DNA of 64,000 nucleotides from Hydractinia symbiolongicarpus (lineage: Eukaryota > Cnidaria > Hydrozoa > Anthoathecata > Hydractiniidae), in the NCBI RefSeq assembly GCF_029227915.1, contig NC_079886.1:22420501-22484500 (forward strand). The letters run 5' to 3'. How positions within the stretch are numbered: the first letter of the stretch is position 1; every line of letters begins with the position of its first letter. The position numbers and the translations under genes were made by a program. The notes beneath the pieces were generated by a model. It was not told where the DNA came from, did no database searches, and saw only the letters and a list, made by a program, of their open reading frames with translations. Positions 19,501 through 29,972 of the stretch are shown one piece after another.

Positions 19501-19750
19501 TTACAATATTTACAAGCAATAACTCCAGCTTTTTGAAATGTTAGGTAGGAAAGTTTAAAGGTTAAGAAACTTTATTTTTTTTCTCGTATAGGCTTGCTGT
19601 GCTTTATCTGGAGAAGGGTAAGTTCCCGTTTTGTTGTGCACTGATCAGTGAAGTTGCTCTTTATATTTCAGTTTACTTGTACTTGCTTATTTTTATTTGT
19701 TTAGGTTGTACCAAGGTCTTGAATGGTTGGCTCAGCGAGTTCAAAAGTGA
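13577..19750 (+). CDS. ARL5: ARL5 small GTPase, nine exons
   Basis: ARF-like GTPase of the trans-Golgi that recruits the GARP tether in endosome-to-Golgi traffic. Exons: 13577-13625, 16265-16325, 17502-17556, 17894-17986, 18141-18224, 18949-18999, 19132-19206, 19592-19617, 19705-19750; they sum to 540 nt (179 aa), the usual ARL5 length. Starts MGLIFSKVW, with Gly2 available for myristoylation. P-loop GLDNAGKT, switch II WDIGGQ, base-recognition NKQD, and CALSG are all present. [11 protein letters not shown] and the [15 protein letters not shown] context are ARL5-specific rather than ARF1 or ARL1. Intron 1 is 2.6 kb and full of inverted-repeat elements. AATAAA at about 19976 is a candidate polyadenylation signal. 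Confidence 0.96.
13779..14540. mobile_element. non-autonomous inverted-repeat element with CCTAATTAGG units
   Basis: Left part 13779-13870 has TAATTAGGCGATGG…CTAATTAGGG…AGCCTAGTTAGGC; the right part 14440-14535, read in reverse, has TAATTAGGCGGCATG…CTAATTAGGG…AGTTAGGCGA in the same order. An internal palindrome ATAACCTAATTAGGTTAT lies at about 14011-14028. No ORF. Its design (arrays of short subterminal units, no coding) mirrors the 12207-13008 element but the sequence is different. It lies in ARL5 intron 1. Confidence 0.72.
14739..15098. mobile_element. possible short inverted-repeat element
   Basis: TGGATCCTTCAACTCCGTGA at 14739-14758 and TCACGGAGTTGTCGGATTCA at 15079-15098 are inverted with three mismatches over 20 bp. 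Related GGATCCGACA and GAGTTGGCGGATC segments flank them. No ORF and no clear target duplication. Confidence 0.5.
15539..15985. mobile_element. short inverted-repeat element (MITE-like)
   Basis: GTGGTCCCTAGTTACCCA at 15539-15556 is repeated inverted at 15968-15985 with one mismatch, bounding about 447 bp without coding content but with an ATATACAATAAT repeat. Lies in ARL5 intron 1. Confidence 0.65.
16574..17004. mobile_element. foldback element with terminal hairpins in ARL5 intron 2
   Basis: The outer ends AGACAATTTTTTCAGGCGATA (about 16577) and, in reverse, AGACAATATTTTCAGGTGATA (about 16999) match. Each end is itself a hairpin: GGCGATAGTAAC…GTTACTATTGCC at 16590-16625 and AGGTGATAGTAA…TTATTATCACCT at 16948-16985. 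Internal GCAACA-rich sequence; no transposase. Confidence 0.75.
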
Positions 19751-22512
19751 TTAATCTTCTAGGAAATATTTTCAAATTATTTTATATTTTAGCTTTATTT
19801 TATTATTTTCCCCGACATGCACAGTGTATAAAATTGCCACCCATCTCCGTGTTAACGAAACAGATTCTGGTTTCGCTTGATTTTGGTAGAAAACACAGTG
19901 TCCTGTTCGAATTACCTGTATCTTCTTTTGCTGGTCAGTTTAAGCCGGCGTGCAAAGCGCCAGTACCTTCAATGAATAAAAAGAAAGGTATCAAAGCAAA
20001 AGAAATTGAAACTTTTACCCGGGAATCGCTTTTTAAATGCAATTCCCGTGTAAAAGTTTCATTTTAAGAGAGCGTGTAAGAAAGACTATCTACTTTACTC
20101 GTAATAATTTTGTCCAGGACAAAGAATTGTACTATTTTTTAATTGTTCTTTGCGGAGGGATTTAATCTTGCGTAAATAGTTATTGTAGTACTTAGTTCAT
20201 AAAATCGTGCTCTTTACAATCACTAGCTGTTTCATTTGTATAAAACGACTTGCATAATCCGCAAGTACTTATGTCACCTTATGTTATAAATAGCCCCAAC
20301 ATTATACGGACGAAGTAAGTATGCCCACAAGGCTATGTGCTATTCGCTATAGTAACAAAATACTTAAATTTATGAACTTGTTTAACTTTTCGATTAAGTT
20401 ATAATTATTGGATTGGAGTTAATCTTATGTTGTTTGCTGCCTTTAGTTTTGTGGGGTGGTTAACAAGTGAATTTATTTTAATATCAAATCGGTGTAATAT
20501 TTATAAGAAAAATGTAGGTGTTCTTTTTTTCTCAATTTTTTGTTACAACACCACAAGACGAGTATTCTTGTTGAGTTTTTGTTTTAAATTTTTTTTGTGT
20601 TTGCAAAAGTACAATACTAAAGGCTTGTTTAGTCAATTAATTTAACATGAGATGTTAGACTGCAGTTCTAAGAACACTCCACCTTCACCTTCTGGACAGG
20701 AAAACTACTTTTTGTAATGTTGGATAAAAAACACGCCACACGGAGGAATTATTTGTCACATAAAACACAATTTTTAAATCTTAGGAAGTGTAACCATGTT
20801 TGGTGTTAAAAAAAATTTTGGCTTTCCTATTTTAGTACGTATTAAGGTGAATTTCCATTAAACATGTCCGCCCTAGAAATTCTCGAATGTGGTTCGCTGT
20901 AGAAATTATCACTTAACCAAAAGAAAAAGTTTAAACTGAACCAATTAAAATATTGAATTTGTATGCATAATTAAAACGTGAACCGAGTTGATTTAATGGA
21001 AGTTCGACTGTGATGTAGCCATTTTGTTGTATGATTGTATTTATATGAAGAAAAAAAACATAGGTCGTATTCCGAGAATATATATGAACATTTTACTTTT
21101 AAAATATGCGGTTCCTTTTTTTATGATTGGTTCTTTTTTAAGGAAAGAAACTTGCGGCATAAGAAATTTTCGCGGAAATAAACTTTTTGTTACACCCGCA
21201 GAAATTAATTTATTGCACTTTGCGATTTTAACAAAAATGGATATTTGATACCAAATTTCTATGAAAAGTTTGCGTTGTGTTTTTTTTATTGTGGGAATAA
21301 ATTTTCGCGTATTTTACTTAACTGTTAAGATTTCACGGGAACAAATTTTCGCGAATGATCAACTGAGGCACGTTTTGCAGAAACGTTTTTGTAGAAAATA
21401 ATATATCGCGAAACAACCTCGTCCCCAGGGCTTGTTAGTTATTTAGCTTCAATTTTTTTCGTATATTATTTTTTTATTATCGGTGGCCTTTTAATACTTT
21501 TATTAGAAATCTTTGAATTATCTGCTGTAGTTTTTCACAAATTAGACTTTAAAAGTTTTTTTTCTAAAATTTATGTATCAATTCTGCAAGCGAGTTCTCA
21601 ACCACTGCTCGCAGCGTTTTCGAGTTATTTTTATTATTTTCAGCAAAGCATTAAAATTATCGATTTTGATTTCTACGTTATTTTTAAGCCGTTATTCATT
21701 ATTTTATCTGTTCTTAAAGGAATAGAAGCGATATGTTGGGCTAAAAACGTGGATAAATAAAGAACATAGAATTAGAAAGACTCTCAAATTATCAAAACAG
21801 TGTGTTCCATTCACAACTGTGACGTACGGCCGTTGCCGGACGGCTTGAACCAGGTCTAAAGAATTTTGCCTTGAAATGGCGAAGTTGTGTCGCGTTCATA
21901 AATGCAATCAACTTCTTTCCCAGGACTTCTTGGCTTTTTGTATTTGGAATAGGATGTACAGCTCACAAACAGGTTTACTTAACCGACCCGCTTAAAAACG
22001 TGTCGTTGAAAAAGGATCCGGTGAAGCGTTTTTAAACGGGACAACGTTTACAACACGGATATAACAGTTCCACAGTTCTTTAGCCACCCGGCTTTCCTGT
22101 TAAGAGTGTTAGTGGCTTGTGCCAATCTTTTCGTGAAAGTAAAAGCTAGATAACCTTTCTAGCTATAATATAGTGAAAATCCATAGTTATTTTTTTCGCA
22201 TATAACTTTCAATATTACAAGTAAAATTTAAACATTGCCAATTCTTCACATTTTATACAGCTACCACAGCAAAAAGTGTACAACCTTGAGTTCTTGTTAC
22301 ACAAAGTGATGTCACATACATCCCGAGAAATAATGTGCCAAGTACCATCTTCGTCTCCAGGTTATTTTAGTTCCTTAACCGTTTTTATTAAATAAATTAA
22401 AAACGGTAAATATGCCTTGGGAACGAGATTGGCTACGTGCGTGCAAAATTACTTCTTTAGCATCATCCGCTTTCTTTCTGTTACGCAAGACTTTCATGTA
22501 AGAATCGGATCA
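19751..22512. other. intergenic between ARL5 and aquaporin 3' ends
   Basis: Probably ARL5 3' UTR at its left end. ORFs of 70-115 codons (for example 19723-20067 and 20427-20645) overlap the UTR or are low complexity and are not supported. It contains the AATTTTCGCG repeat (about 21155-21400) and copies of a CCTCGTCCCCAGGG repeat (21414, 22349 and, inverted, 22414). Confidence 0.5.
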
Positions 22513-24298
22513 TCACATTTCCGTCATGAATATGGTGTTATCTACAGCTCGATTTTTGTTCGATGAAACAAGATCAATCCGTGTCTTTTGCTCGTTTACC
22601 TGTCTTTCAATGATATAGTTACTCTTAGCTGTGATTTTATCTCTAGTTTGTGGTGGCTGGATTGAGAAAAGGATACCGTAGAGTATTCCGGCTAATATTC
22701 CTCCAGTAAATGGTCCAACCCAATAAATCTAGGAGGAAATCGTTACAATGCATATATTTTAATAGAACTAAAACTTTTATAAGACAGTTGATTGACAGGC
22801 CACAACTTCGTCTCCAGGGTTTTCTCAGACGATGAGTTAGTCAGAAAAGGAGAAAAAATCTTTTTAAGATAATGTTGGACGTGGTAATCGATCGTCTATT
22901 AACATCCAATCTCATTCCCAGGGCCTTAAGATAAGGTACATTATTTTTCTACCTTTTTTATAGCAACGAGGTTGGCTAACTGCGAGACTTACCCACAAAT
23001 GTTTTGGCCAGCGGTTTTCAATAATAGCAGGGCCAAGAATTCGTGCTGGACTTAACACGCAGCCGGTGTATGGAATCTAAATAAAAACACACCAAAACCA
23101 ACACGTGAAAGCACTTTCAACTGAATAATGCAGAATGTTGAAGATCAACTTCGTCCTAAGGGCTTGTTATATATTTGTTCGGTCCAAGCATGAAAAACCT
23201 AACAAACTCTGGGGAAAAGGTTGTGTCAAAAGGATGGCTTTTAAAAGCATTTTATGTTAGTTCTGTTTGACGTCAAAAATACGCCATTTCTATATATTAT
23301 TTGACATATTTGGATGCATGCTTGTATATTCTCCATTGCTTAGATAAAGTATTTTATTATAAGCTTTTCTAATAAGAAACCCGGAGTCTAGGGTTCAAAT
23401 TGGCAAATTTGTGTTCCAATTTTTTCAAAGTAAACCTCGTCTCCAGGAAATTTTCTGCTTTTAAATTTGTGGTTGAAACTAAACAAGTCAATGAGCAAAG
23501 CATCTAAGCTTTTCTCAATATCCTACCAAAAAAGAGACAAATAATGAAATGACATCAGCGGAACAATGACATCAAAACAACTTACCGCGATTAGATGAGC
23601 CATAGCCACTACACATCCATAGACTACAGAAGTCGAAGAAACTTTTTCTTTTCTTTTTTTATCTGTGCACGCTAACGTCACCAAGACAACGATGAGTGTC
23701 AACACTCCTTCAAGAATACACCCTTTCAGTGTTGATACGTTTAAAAGAGGAAAACTTTTCAGTGTTTCTTCGTTTTCGTTACTGAGCCCGTATGCTAAAC
23801 TTGCTCCAGTTACTCCTAAGGAAAAAAAATAGGTATTTAACAATCGCCTTAAATAGATATTTCGTCTAGTTATAGCTTCGTCGTCATGAGAGAAAGATAG
23901 TTAATCTAATAATATTAAAATTTTTTAAACTTTTTTAAATACCACAAACAAAATATCGTACCTCCTAACATGTGCGCAAGTAAATATGCAACAACTTCTA
24001 TTAATGTGTTCCTCCAACAGGCGAAATGACCAAATGCCACAGTTGACAAAATATACCCTCCGTAACGAACATTGAATATAAATGATATTGCTGTCACTGT
24101 TATTCCCATGGTAAGTGAAACCATGGATAGTTCACTTGGATCTTTCCATCTTGGTGAGGGTACACCGTCTTTGTATTTTGTTTCGTAAAATCTCAGCGTG
24201 ACAGCCGAAGCTGCAAAGCAGTAAAATAAAGAGGATAGAAGTTCAGCTACGACGCAGCGCCAAAAGAAAGAAGACTTGAGCTCCTTAATGTTGAACAT
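22513..24298 (-). CDS. aquaporin-family (MIP) channel with non-canonical NPA motifs, four exons
   Basis: Membrane channel of the major intrinsic protein family. Exons: 24298-23962, 23815-23586, 23076-22993, 22728-22513; 867 nt, 288 aa, usual length. Six membrane segments are predicted by eye: FFWRCVVAELLSSLFYCFAA, the LTMGITVTAISFIF segment, the IEVVAYLLAHMLGG segment, the LEGVLTLIVVLVTLA segment, VVYGCVVAMAHLIA and YWVGPFTGGILAGILYGILF. Family signatures remain (GGxIxxxVxFG, IPYTG, PARxxGPA, YWVGP). The first NPA is LST (residues 84-86) and the second is SPA (198-200); the selectivity-filter Arg201 is kept. A long charged cytosolic tail follows. Whether it conducts water, other solutes or nothing cannot be inferred. 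Confidence 0.92.
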
Positions 24299-26003
24299 GT
24301 TTATTCAAAAAAATAAAATTTGTTTCCTCAGAAGAAATATATGGCAGTTTATTTACGTTAGCGTTATTCATAAATTAATTCTGTATTATCTCATCATAAT
24401 ATCCGTTTAAATGTTTACATTTAATCTTGTGTAGCCACGAGTATGACGCGTGTCTTTCCAACGGCATCGAACAGTTCTTTTTTACTTGTTTTGATTTTTA
24501 AGTTTTACAACCACGTTTTGACCACTTTATCTTACTTAGGCCCAGTCTTTTATTAGTGTGTTTTTTGTAAAGTTCTTGACAGTTTCATCAGCTTCTTTAA
24601 ATAACTAACTATTCATCAAAGACTGGCTTTTTCAGTCGGTAAAATTGGCGAGTTGATCAAACTTCTACGTCAGCATTTTTTGTGGACATTGTAAAACAGT
24701 AAATAAACAAAGTGGTAGACAAAATTGACAAAAGTAATAATCACCGCCCTCTGAGTGTTAATGAAGCATTTTTTAAGAAACAGGGCTGTTTTTAACTTTT
24801 TTCTCATTAAGACTAAATTAGACTGTTGTTTACGCGAAAGGTAAACAAAAACCTTTGCGTCAAAACACGCAATCACAGCATTCACAAATACAAATCATAA
24901 ACAAATATTTCGCGTTTTTTTTTAAATTGACCAAAAATTAGTATACTAGAGTTCTTTCCATCTATAAATAAACGTTCCCAAACTATCTATTAATAATTTG
25001 TATCGTATGGTTATGTTTCCATGTTATAATTAACGTTTTTTACAGTGGTGTACGAGATAACGTAATCAACAAAACATTTTTTTAAAACTTCATAAACCAA
25101 TCCAGGATGTCATCATCTACAGCTTTTACGTGCCTGTCAAGAGTTATTTACAAACTTCCTTCATAAAAAATGTTTCATTCGGCAAGCATTAAAACATTAT
25201 CAGATGATTTTTGTTCGAAATGCGTGCGCCTAGAATCCCACCCGTGCACCCCTGTTACGCCATGGCTCACATGGGGAAACAGTTCCCGACACGCAACACA
25301 GCCGTTCTTGCAGTTATTGTGATTAATATTTAGTTGTTATTTATATATACTATGTAGAATTCTGTTTACCCCTATATGACACGTATTACAAAAATTCGAA
25401 CTTTATAAAACCAGCAAAATTAAAAAAAGGAATGGAAACGAGGGTTTAATCTTTTTATTACGTACTTGTTGTTAAGTAGGGGGCGTATTTCTTGTTAAAA
25501 TTTTAAGATGAAAGACTTCTATTTTGTAAGAGCTTCGCAAAATTTAAAAAAAGGTTATTGTTGCTATGATGGCTTTTAAAATTGTTCACGTTTCAACATG
25601 AAGGAATCTCGTACCAACAAACAACGTGCACATAGATTTGTCTCTGTTGCGTCGACAGACTATAAGTCTCAATCAAATCTCATTTAAGGGCTTCTTTACT
25701 GAAAAAACCTTCAATTTTCAAAAATATCTGCGTTAAAAGCTTATGGCCCTGACCTTTAAAACAAGCTTCGCGCAGGTCTAAATAACCTCGAAATCGCGTA
25801 GTGTGTCATGCGCATGCGCGCTTTGGATATTTGAATGTGAATTATAAATTATGGAAAGTTTTTTTTATAGTACAAAGATATAACCGAAGCAAAAATTTTT
25901 ATCACGAGTTTTTCTAAAACTGAAAAAAGCTGATCCTTTGTTTCCCTTTTTGGAGGAAGTAAAAATTTAGCGGGAAAAACATCACAATTGACAGAAATCG
26001 TAA
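24299..26003. other. intergenic, no gene recognised
   Basis: Upstream region of the aquaporin gene. ORFs of 60-70 codons on the minus strand (24670-24885, 25849-26049) have no recognisable features. Promoter elements could not be assigned. Confidence 0.45.
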
Positions 26004-26079
26004 CGTATGCATCCAGAATACACACGTCTAAATGCTGAAAGGTATGCATCCAGAATGCACACGTCTAAATGCTGAATGC
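26004..26079. repeat. 37-bp direct duplication
   Basis: GTATGCATCCAGAATACACACGTCTAAATGCTGAA-type unit occurs twice in tandem with one substitution (AATACAC versus AATGCAC). Confidence 0.88.
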
Positions 26080-26318
26080 ATTAAGAAAAATCAGCATTAT
26101 ATTTTGTTTAGCTCTAAAATCACACCCCATCATGTAAATCCTTTTTCGATACCAAAGGGTGGTCTAATGGACAGAAAGACTTAAATTCTGTTCCTACACT
26201 ACGCAGGGTGCAACAGCTGCGCGAATTCCAAGTCTCCTTTTATCGCCACATTTGCAATTATTCAATATATGTCCAGATCGATTTAAACTGAAAGACCATA
26301 TCTATCATGCAATCTTAA

Positions 26319-26619
26319 GGGGGGGTTTTCACGAAGCGAATTGGACGGCGAATTCGACGGCGAATTTTATCTGAGCATGCGCAGTTTTGTTTGATATGAT
26401 TTTGCATCGAAATATTTGCTTCACTGAAAAGTAGAAACAGTTCCTACTTTTTAGAGGCTAAAGGTTTCGCTGCTAGTTTTAGACCAATCAGAACGCGGTT
26501 AACCAATGTAAACAATGAATTTGGCGTCTAATTTATTTTGTCGTGAAAATTTAAAAGCGAATTCGACATCGAATTTGCCGTCGAATTCACTGTTCAATTC
26601 GCTTCGTGAAAATCCCCCG
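26319..26619. mobile_element. TTAA-flanked MITE (piggyBac-like)
   Basis: A 301-bp element bounded by TTAA at 26315-26318 and 26620-26623. Terminal inverted repeats run about 60 bp: left GGGGGTTTTCACGAAGCGAA, right in reverse GGGGGATTTTCACGAAGCGA, continuing with GAATTCGACGGC units on both sides. No ORF. TTAA duplication and G-rich ends fit piggyBac-type non-autonomous elements. Confidence 0.9.
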
Positions 26620-26623
26620 TTAA

Positions 26624-27404
26624 ATACAGTTGAAACTCGTTTCACTTCATTGCATTCATCTCGGCTATGAAAGCTCTCTACGTCGGTTTAACGAACACGA
26701 TTTTCATCGTTATGTCAAACAAAAATCCCAGTTTTTCCAACAAATTTTACAATGGAAACAGCAAATAATGTCGTATTTTAAAGTTTCAAATCTAAAATCA
26801 AATCAATCAAATATATCCAAGATTAGATCAAAAATGTATTTTAAGCGAGGCTATTTCTCCTCACCAAAATTGGCTTTGTACCCAGGACTTTCTACGTTTT
26901 ACACCAGGATAAAACCTTTCCGTTTCAAATATAATGTGGGCAATCTCGACCCTACTTTTGTAACGGCCGCGATATAAGAAAAAAACCTTTCTGTCAAGGT
27001 TAAGGGGTGGGGTATTCAATTAAACGATACATAAGCAGGCAACCCTATAAGCATAGAAATAAATATTTTTTGTTGTTGTATTTACTAACTTACTTCTTTC
27101 TTGTTAAAGAAGGGGATTGTTTACAACGGGATTGTGTTGATGTCGGGGGCTGAGTGTTACAAAAAGTTCCTGGGACAAGGTTGGTAGTTTAAAACATCGT
27201 TTGCGCGGTGTGAGCTAAAAGCTGTTCCAAACGAACTTGGGCATCCATCCCGTCTTGGGTAAAATGCGCAAGGTATCCCGTATTGGGCAATTCATACAAT
27301 TTAAGACATGAATTTACAACAGTTTTGGAAAGTGTGCACTTATACGAAATAGGTTCTACTCTACGAAATAATCTATACACTACCGAAATTCCACACCCAA
27401 TTTT
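26624..27404. other. no gene recognised
   Basis: A 115-codon plus-strand ORF at 26630-26977 has no start context, domain or similarity that I recognise and is probably chance. The rest is unique AT-rich sequence. Confidence 0.4.
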
Positions 27405-27690
27405 AATCCCATCTTGGGTGTAACCTTTTTGTCAGGCTTGCCCACCACATTTTTATAGTTTACCAACGACGGGGTGGCATAAAAACCACACCCCAACTTG
27501 GGCGAAGTCTTTTTAACAGGTTTGCTCATCACTGGGTGGCATAAGAATGACACCCTATCTTGGGCGAAGTCTTGTAAACAGGTTTACCCACGACGGGGTG
27601 GTGCGCGAAGTCTTTTTAACAGGCTTGCCCATCACGGGGTGACAAAAATGACACCCTATCTTGGCCGAATTCTTGTTAACAAGTTTGCCT
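27405..27690. repeat. ~60-bp minisatellite
   Basis: About five imperfect units built from CACCCTATCTTGGGCGAAG, TCTTTTTAACAGGTTTGCCC and ACGACGGGGTGGCATAAAAA. Spacing varies because one unit (near 27600) is shortened. Overlapping ORFs are by-products of the repeat. Confidence 0.85.
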
Positions 27691-27865
27691 CATTGCACAA
27701 AAATCTATTGATATGCATGAAAAAATTGGCAGTGTTGAGTCATGCACATCAAGGTGAAGTCCTTATCATACAAAAATGAGTAGGGTTATTCCTTAAAAAT
27801 CAACATATGCGCAGTAAAAAGGGAAATAACTGTGTAATCCTCTGAATTTGTTGTAAAAATAATAA

Positions 27866-28012
27866 ATGAGCTGCTTCAAGACGCAGGAAATGTGTAATGG
27901 GGTTGTTAAAAAGAATCCACGCACGCTCGAATATATATCGGATCGTTTCAAGACGCAGGACATGTGCAATAAAGCTGTTGAAAAGAATCCCGAGGTGCTC
28001 AAATATGTGTAA
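27866..28012 (+). CDS. 48-aa ORF with two FKTQxMCN…KNP repeats
   Basis: Intact ATG-to-TAA ORF of two ~24-residue repeats: FKTQEMCNGVVKKNP and FKTQDMCNKAVEKNP, each followed by a hydrophobic-Leu-x-Tyr-hydrophobic ending. This resembles DUF4116-type repeats that occur in giant-virus and amoebal proteins; usual proteins have many copies. It may be the remnant of a longer protein. Function unknown. Confidence 0.55.
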   Translation: MSCFKTQEMCNGVVKKNPRTLEYISDRFKTQDMCNKAVEKNPEVLKYV

Positions 28013-28163
28013 CGAAGGCTACTTTTTTAGGGTTGTATCTTCTTACCTCTTTTAGTACAGGAATCAGAGAAGGAGGGGTCCAATGAACGGAAGATTAAAG
28101 ACCTGGAGGGTCGTCCTGATGTTTTAATAAATGAATGAACAGTGTAACGACTGTGAAAGGGTA

Positions 28164-28570
28164 CTCGATGCCTCAGGGTGAAAACACCTAAAATATGATC
28201 CGCACATTGGGTTACCCGGTATAATGCCAATGCTGTAGCGGCAATGGGTCTCGAGTTTGAGGAGTACCCGGATTGGATTGCCAAGTAAGGACAAATATGG
28301 CTAAGGATTTCAGAGCTTATTTCGGAGCAATTGACGACAGAGCCTGTGAAAAAGGACCGCCATGTGAACGCTAAGCTTAAATATAATAAGGACGCAATTG
28401 CCACTAAATTTTATGGTATGCCGGTACCCTATGATGAGCCATGCCAAGTAAGTGCAATTCTAGGTTTTTCGTCGGTATATGTGCAAGGCAAACACTACTA
28501 CCCCCAGGTACATATTACGGAATGTCGGTACAAGGACTTTAAAAAAGAATGGCTGTTAAGTGAGGATTAA
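28164..28570 (+). pseudogene. uncharacterised element protein, broken by two stops
   Basis: One frame reads through about 135 codons with in-frame TGA near 28185 and TAA near 28288. The C-terminal 80 codons (from about 28331) are open and end in TAA at 28570. Residues such as GMPVPYDEPCQ and YYPQVHITECRY look like a folded globular protein. Not recognised. Confidence 0.5.
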
Positions 28571-28576
28571 AAAAAC

Positions 28577-28614
28577 ATATATTTTATAGGCCATGCAAGA
28601 CCTATAAAATATAT
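28577..28614. terminator. perfect hairpin between convergent ORFs
   Basis: ATATATTTTATAGG, a 10-base loop, then CCTATAAAATATAT. It follows the plus-strand stop at 28570 by six bases and precedes the end of the minus-strand ORF at 28807, so it could be a shared 3' end signal. Assignment as terminator is inference. Confidence 0.45.
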
Positions 28615-28806
28615 ATAAGATTAAGGCTTATACTCGGGTGGTGATTCTAGGTGGCGCTTGCATACTGTACAGGCTAAAGTTTTTTTAAAACGTCATTTTC
28701 CCCTCCTCCCTACCCCTAGCGACCAGCTGGGCACGCTCCTGCTCGTTGATGCTGTTCACGACACGGTTAAAACGTTGCCTCATCTGTTCCTTTAACAACA
28801 TACTAA

Positions 28807-29277
28807 TTAGGCTATACTCGTATCACTAATCACACCGTTTTCCATCGCTTTTGAAATAAGATCGGTAGTAGAGTTTAATTTAGGTTCCGCAAGCAGCCTG
28901 ATACCTTCATGCTTTTTGCTTTTAACACCGAACCTTTTTGAGGCATTTCTAAGGCCTGGTTGACCTATCCCAGCCGCAATAGTGAGCCCCCCTATTGCAA
29001 TAGCAAAGGAAACCCCTAAGCCCGAGACTATAGCTCCAATGCCAAGCCCGGACGTAATCACGCTCACACCAAGCAGACCAAGGTCACAAAAGCGCACCCA
29101 CGTGCCGTGCATCTTAAATTTCTTTGCAAGCTTGTCCCGTTCCTTTATTTCATTTCGCAGATATTGTGCAATATCATCCATTTTTTTGAGTTTGTACACT
29201 TGGCTCTCCTCCTGCATACCAGCGCCTTGTATAGGTGCACTGAGCAAACTCGGATATAGTTTACTGATATCGCTCAT
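28807..29277 (-). CDS. 156-aa membrane protein of the element
   Basis: Intact ORF with ATG at 29277. N-terminal half is charged (MDDIAQYLRNEIKERDKLAK). Residues 65-110 form two hydrophobic Gly-rich segments (LGLLGVSVITSGLGIGAIVSG; AIAIGGLTIAAGIG) typical of a hairpin membrane insert. C-terminal region is basic. One of the few unbroken genes of the element. No known family assigned; virion or host membrane protein is a guess. Confidence 0.6.
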   Translation of the reverse strand: MSDISKLYPSLLSAPIQGAGMQEESQVYKLKKMDDIAQYLRNEIKERDKLAKKFKMHGTWVRFCDLGLLGVSVITSGLGIGAIVSGLGVSFAIAIGGLTIAAGIGQPGLRNASKRFGVKSKKHEGIRLLAEPKLNSTTDLISKAMENGVISDTSIA

Positions 29278-29280
29278 TTA

Positions 29281-29951
29281 TTATTCTATTAAGATTTGCA
29301 TGGTCATGTTAAAGAACGTCACGTTCTTCTTGTGATGGTTGACGTCTGTTAGCATAAACTCTAGACGATCTGTGCTACCCTTTAGTGGAAGGAAAACAGG
29401 GGTATCAAAAGTCCAAGTTAACATGTCTCCCCAAGCGTTCAATTCTTTGGTGAGAAGTAGAGCCAGAACCTTGGATTTCTTGCCATCCAGCAGGCAGTCG
29501 TCTTCATCCAATTGCGGACAAACGAGTCTCAATCTTTGTTAAGTATCGGTCCTGTATAAGGCATCATAGTCACGCTTCGTGTAATATTTTTTGCAAGGTC
29601 GTAGGGTAGGCCTAGGAGCTTCTGCAATGGTCAATGAATCACCACTGTATAGCCATCGCTGACACGCAACCTGCAGTAGCCATTTTTTAGCACAAATAGT
29701 TTAATCTTGTCCTCTGCCTGGCTATTAACGATACTAGCGATATCCTTGATCCTGTACAACCCGTTCATGATCTCGATACGAGTCACCCTCTGGTCAGGCC
29801 CCACTTTCCTGATGGTGATTTCGTTGTTGCTGAATAGATTCAGCCATCCGGGTCGAATGCTGATGGATTTCAGGGTTATACGAGTGTCTTGCCCCAGGTA
29901 GTCTTCGAATATGGTAGGTTTATCGTTATCTGTAATATACAGCTGTTTCAT
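29281..29951 (-). pseudogene. uncharacterised element protein, possible minor capsid/penton-like
   Basis: Starts MKQLYITDNDKP at 29951, reads to TGA at 29631, then continues after a shift with another in-frame TAA near 29541 and ends TAA at 29281. About 220 codons. Beta-rich segments (ITLKSISIRPGWLNLF, RVTRIEIMNGLYRIKD) and the C-terminal MLTDVNHH…NMTMQILIE suggest a jelly-roll-like structural protein. The antisense extension of the ORF to 30221 belongs to the opposite gene. Identity uncertain; penton-like is inference from position near the capsid gene. Confidence 0.5.
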
Positions 29952-29972
29952 ATCCTTTTGTTTTAAGAAAGG

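Noticed and set aside
26630-26977. 115-codon ORF
   Set aside because: No family, no codon bias and it starts right at the MITE border; likely chance.
27405-27690. CRISPR-like array
   Set aside because: Units are adjacent and imperfect without unique spacers; the genome is eukaryotic.
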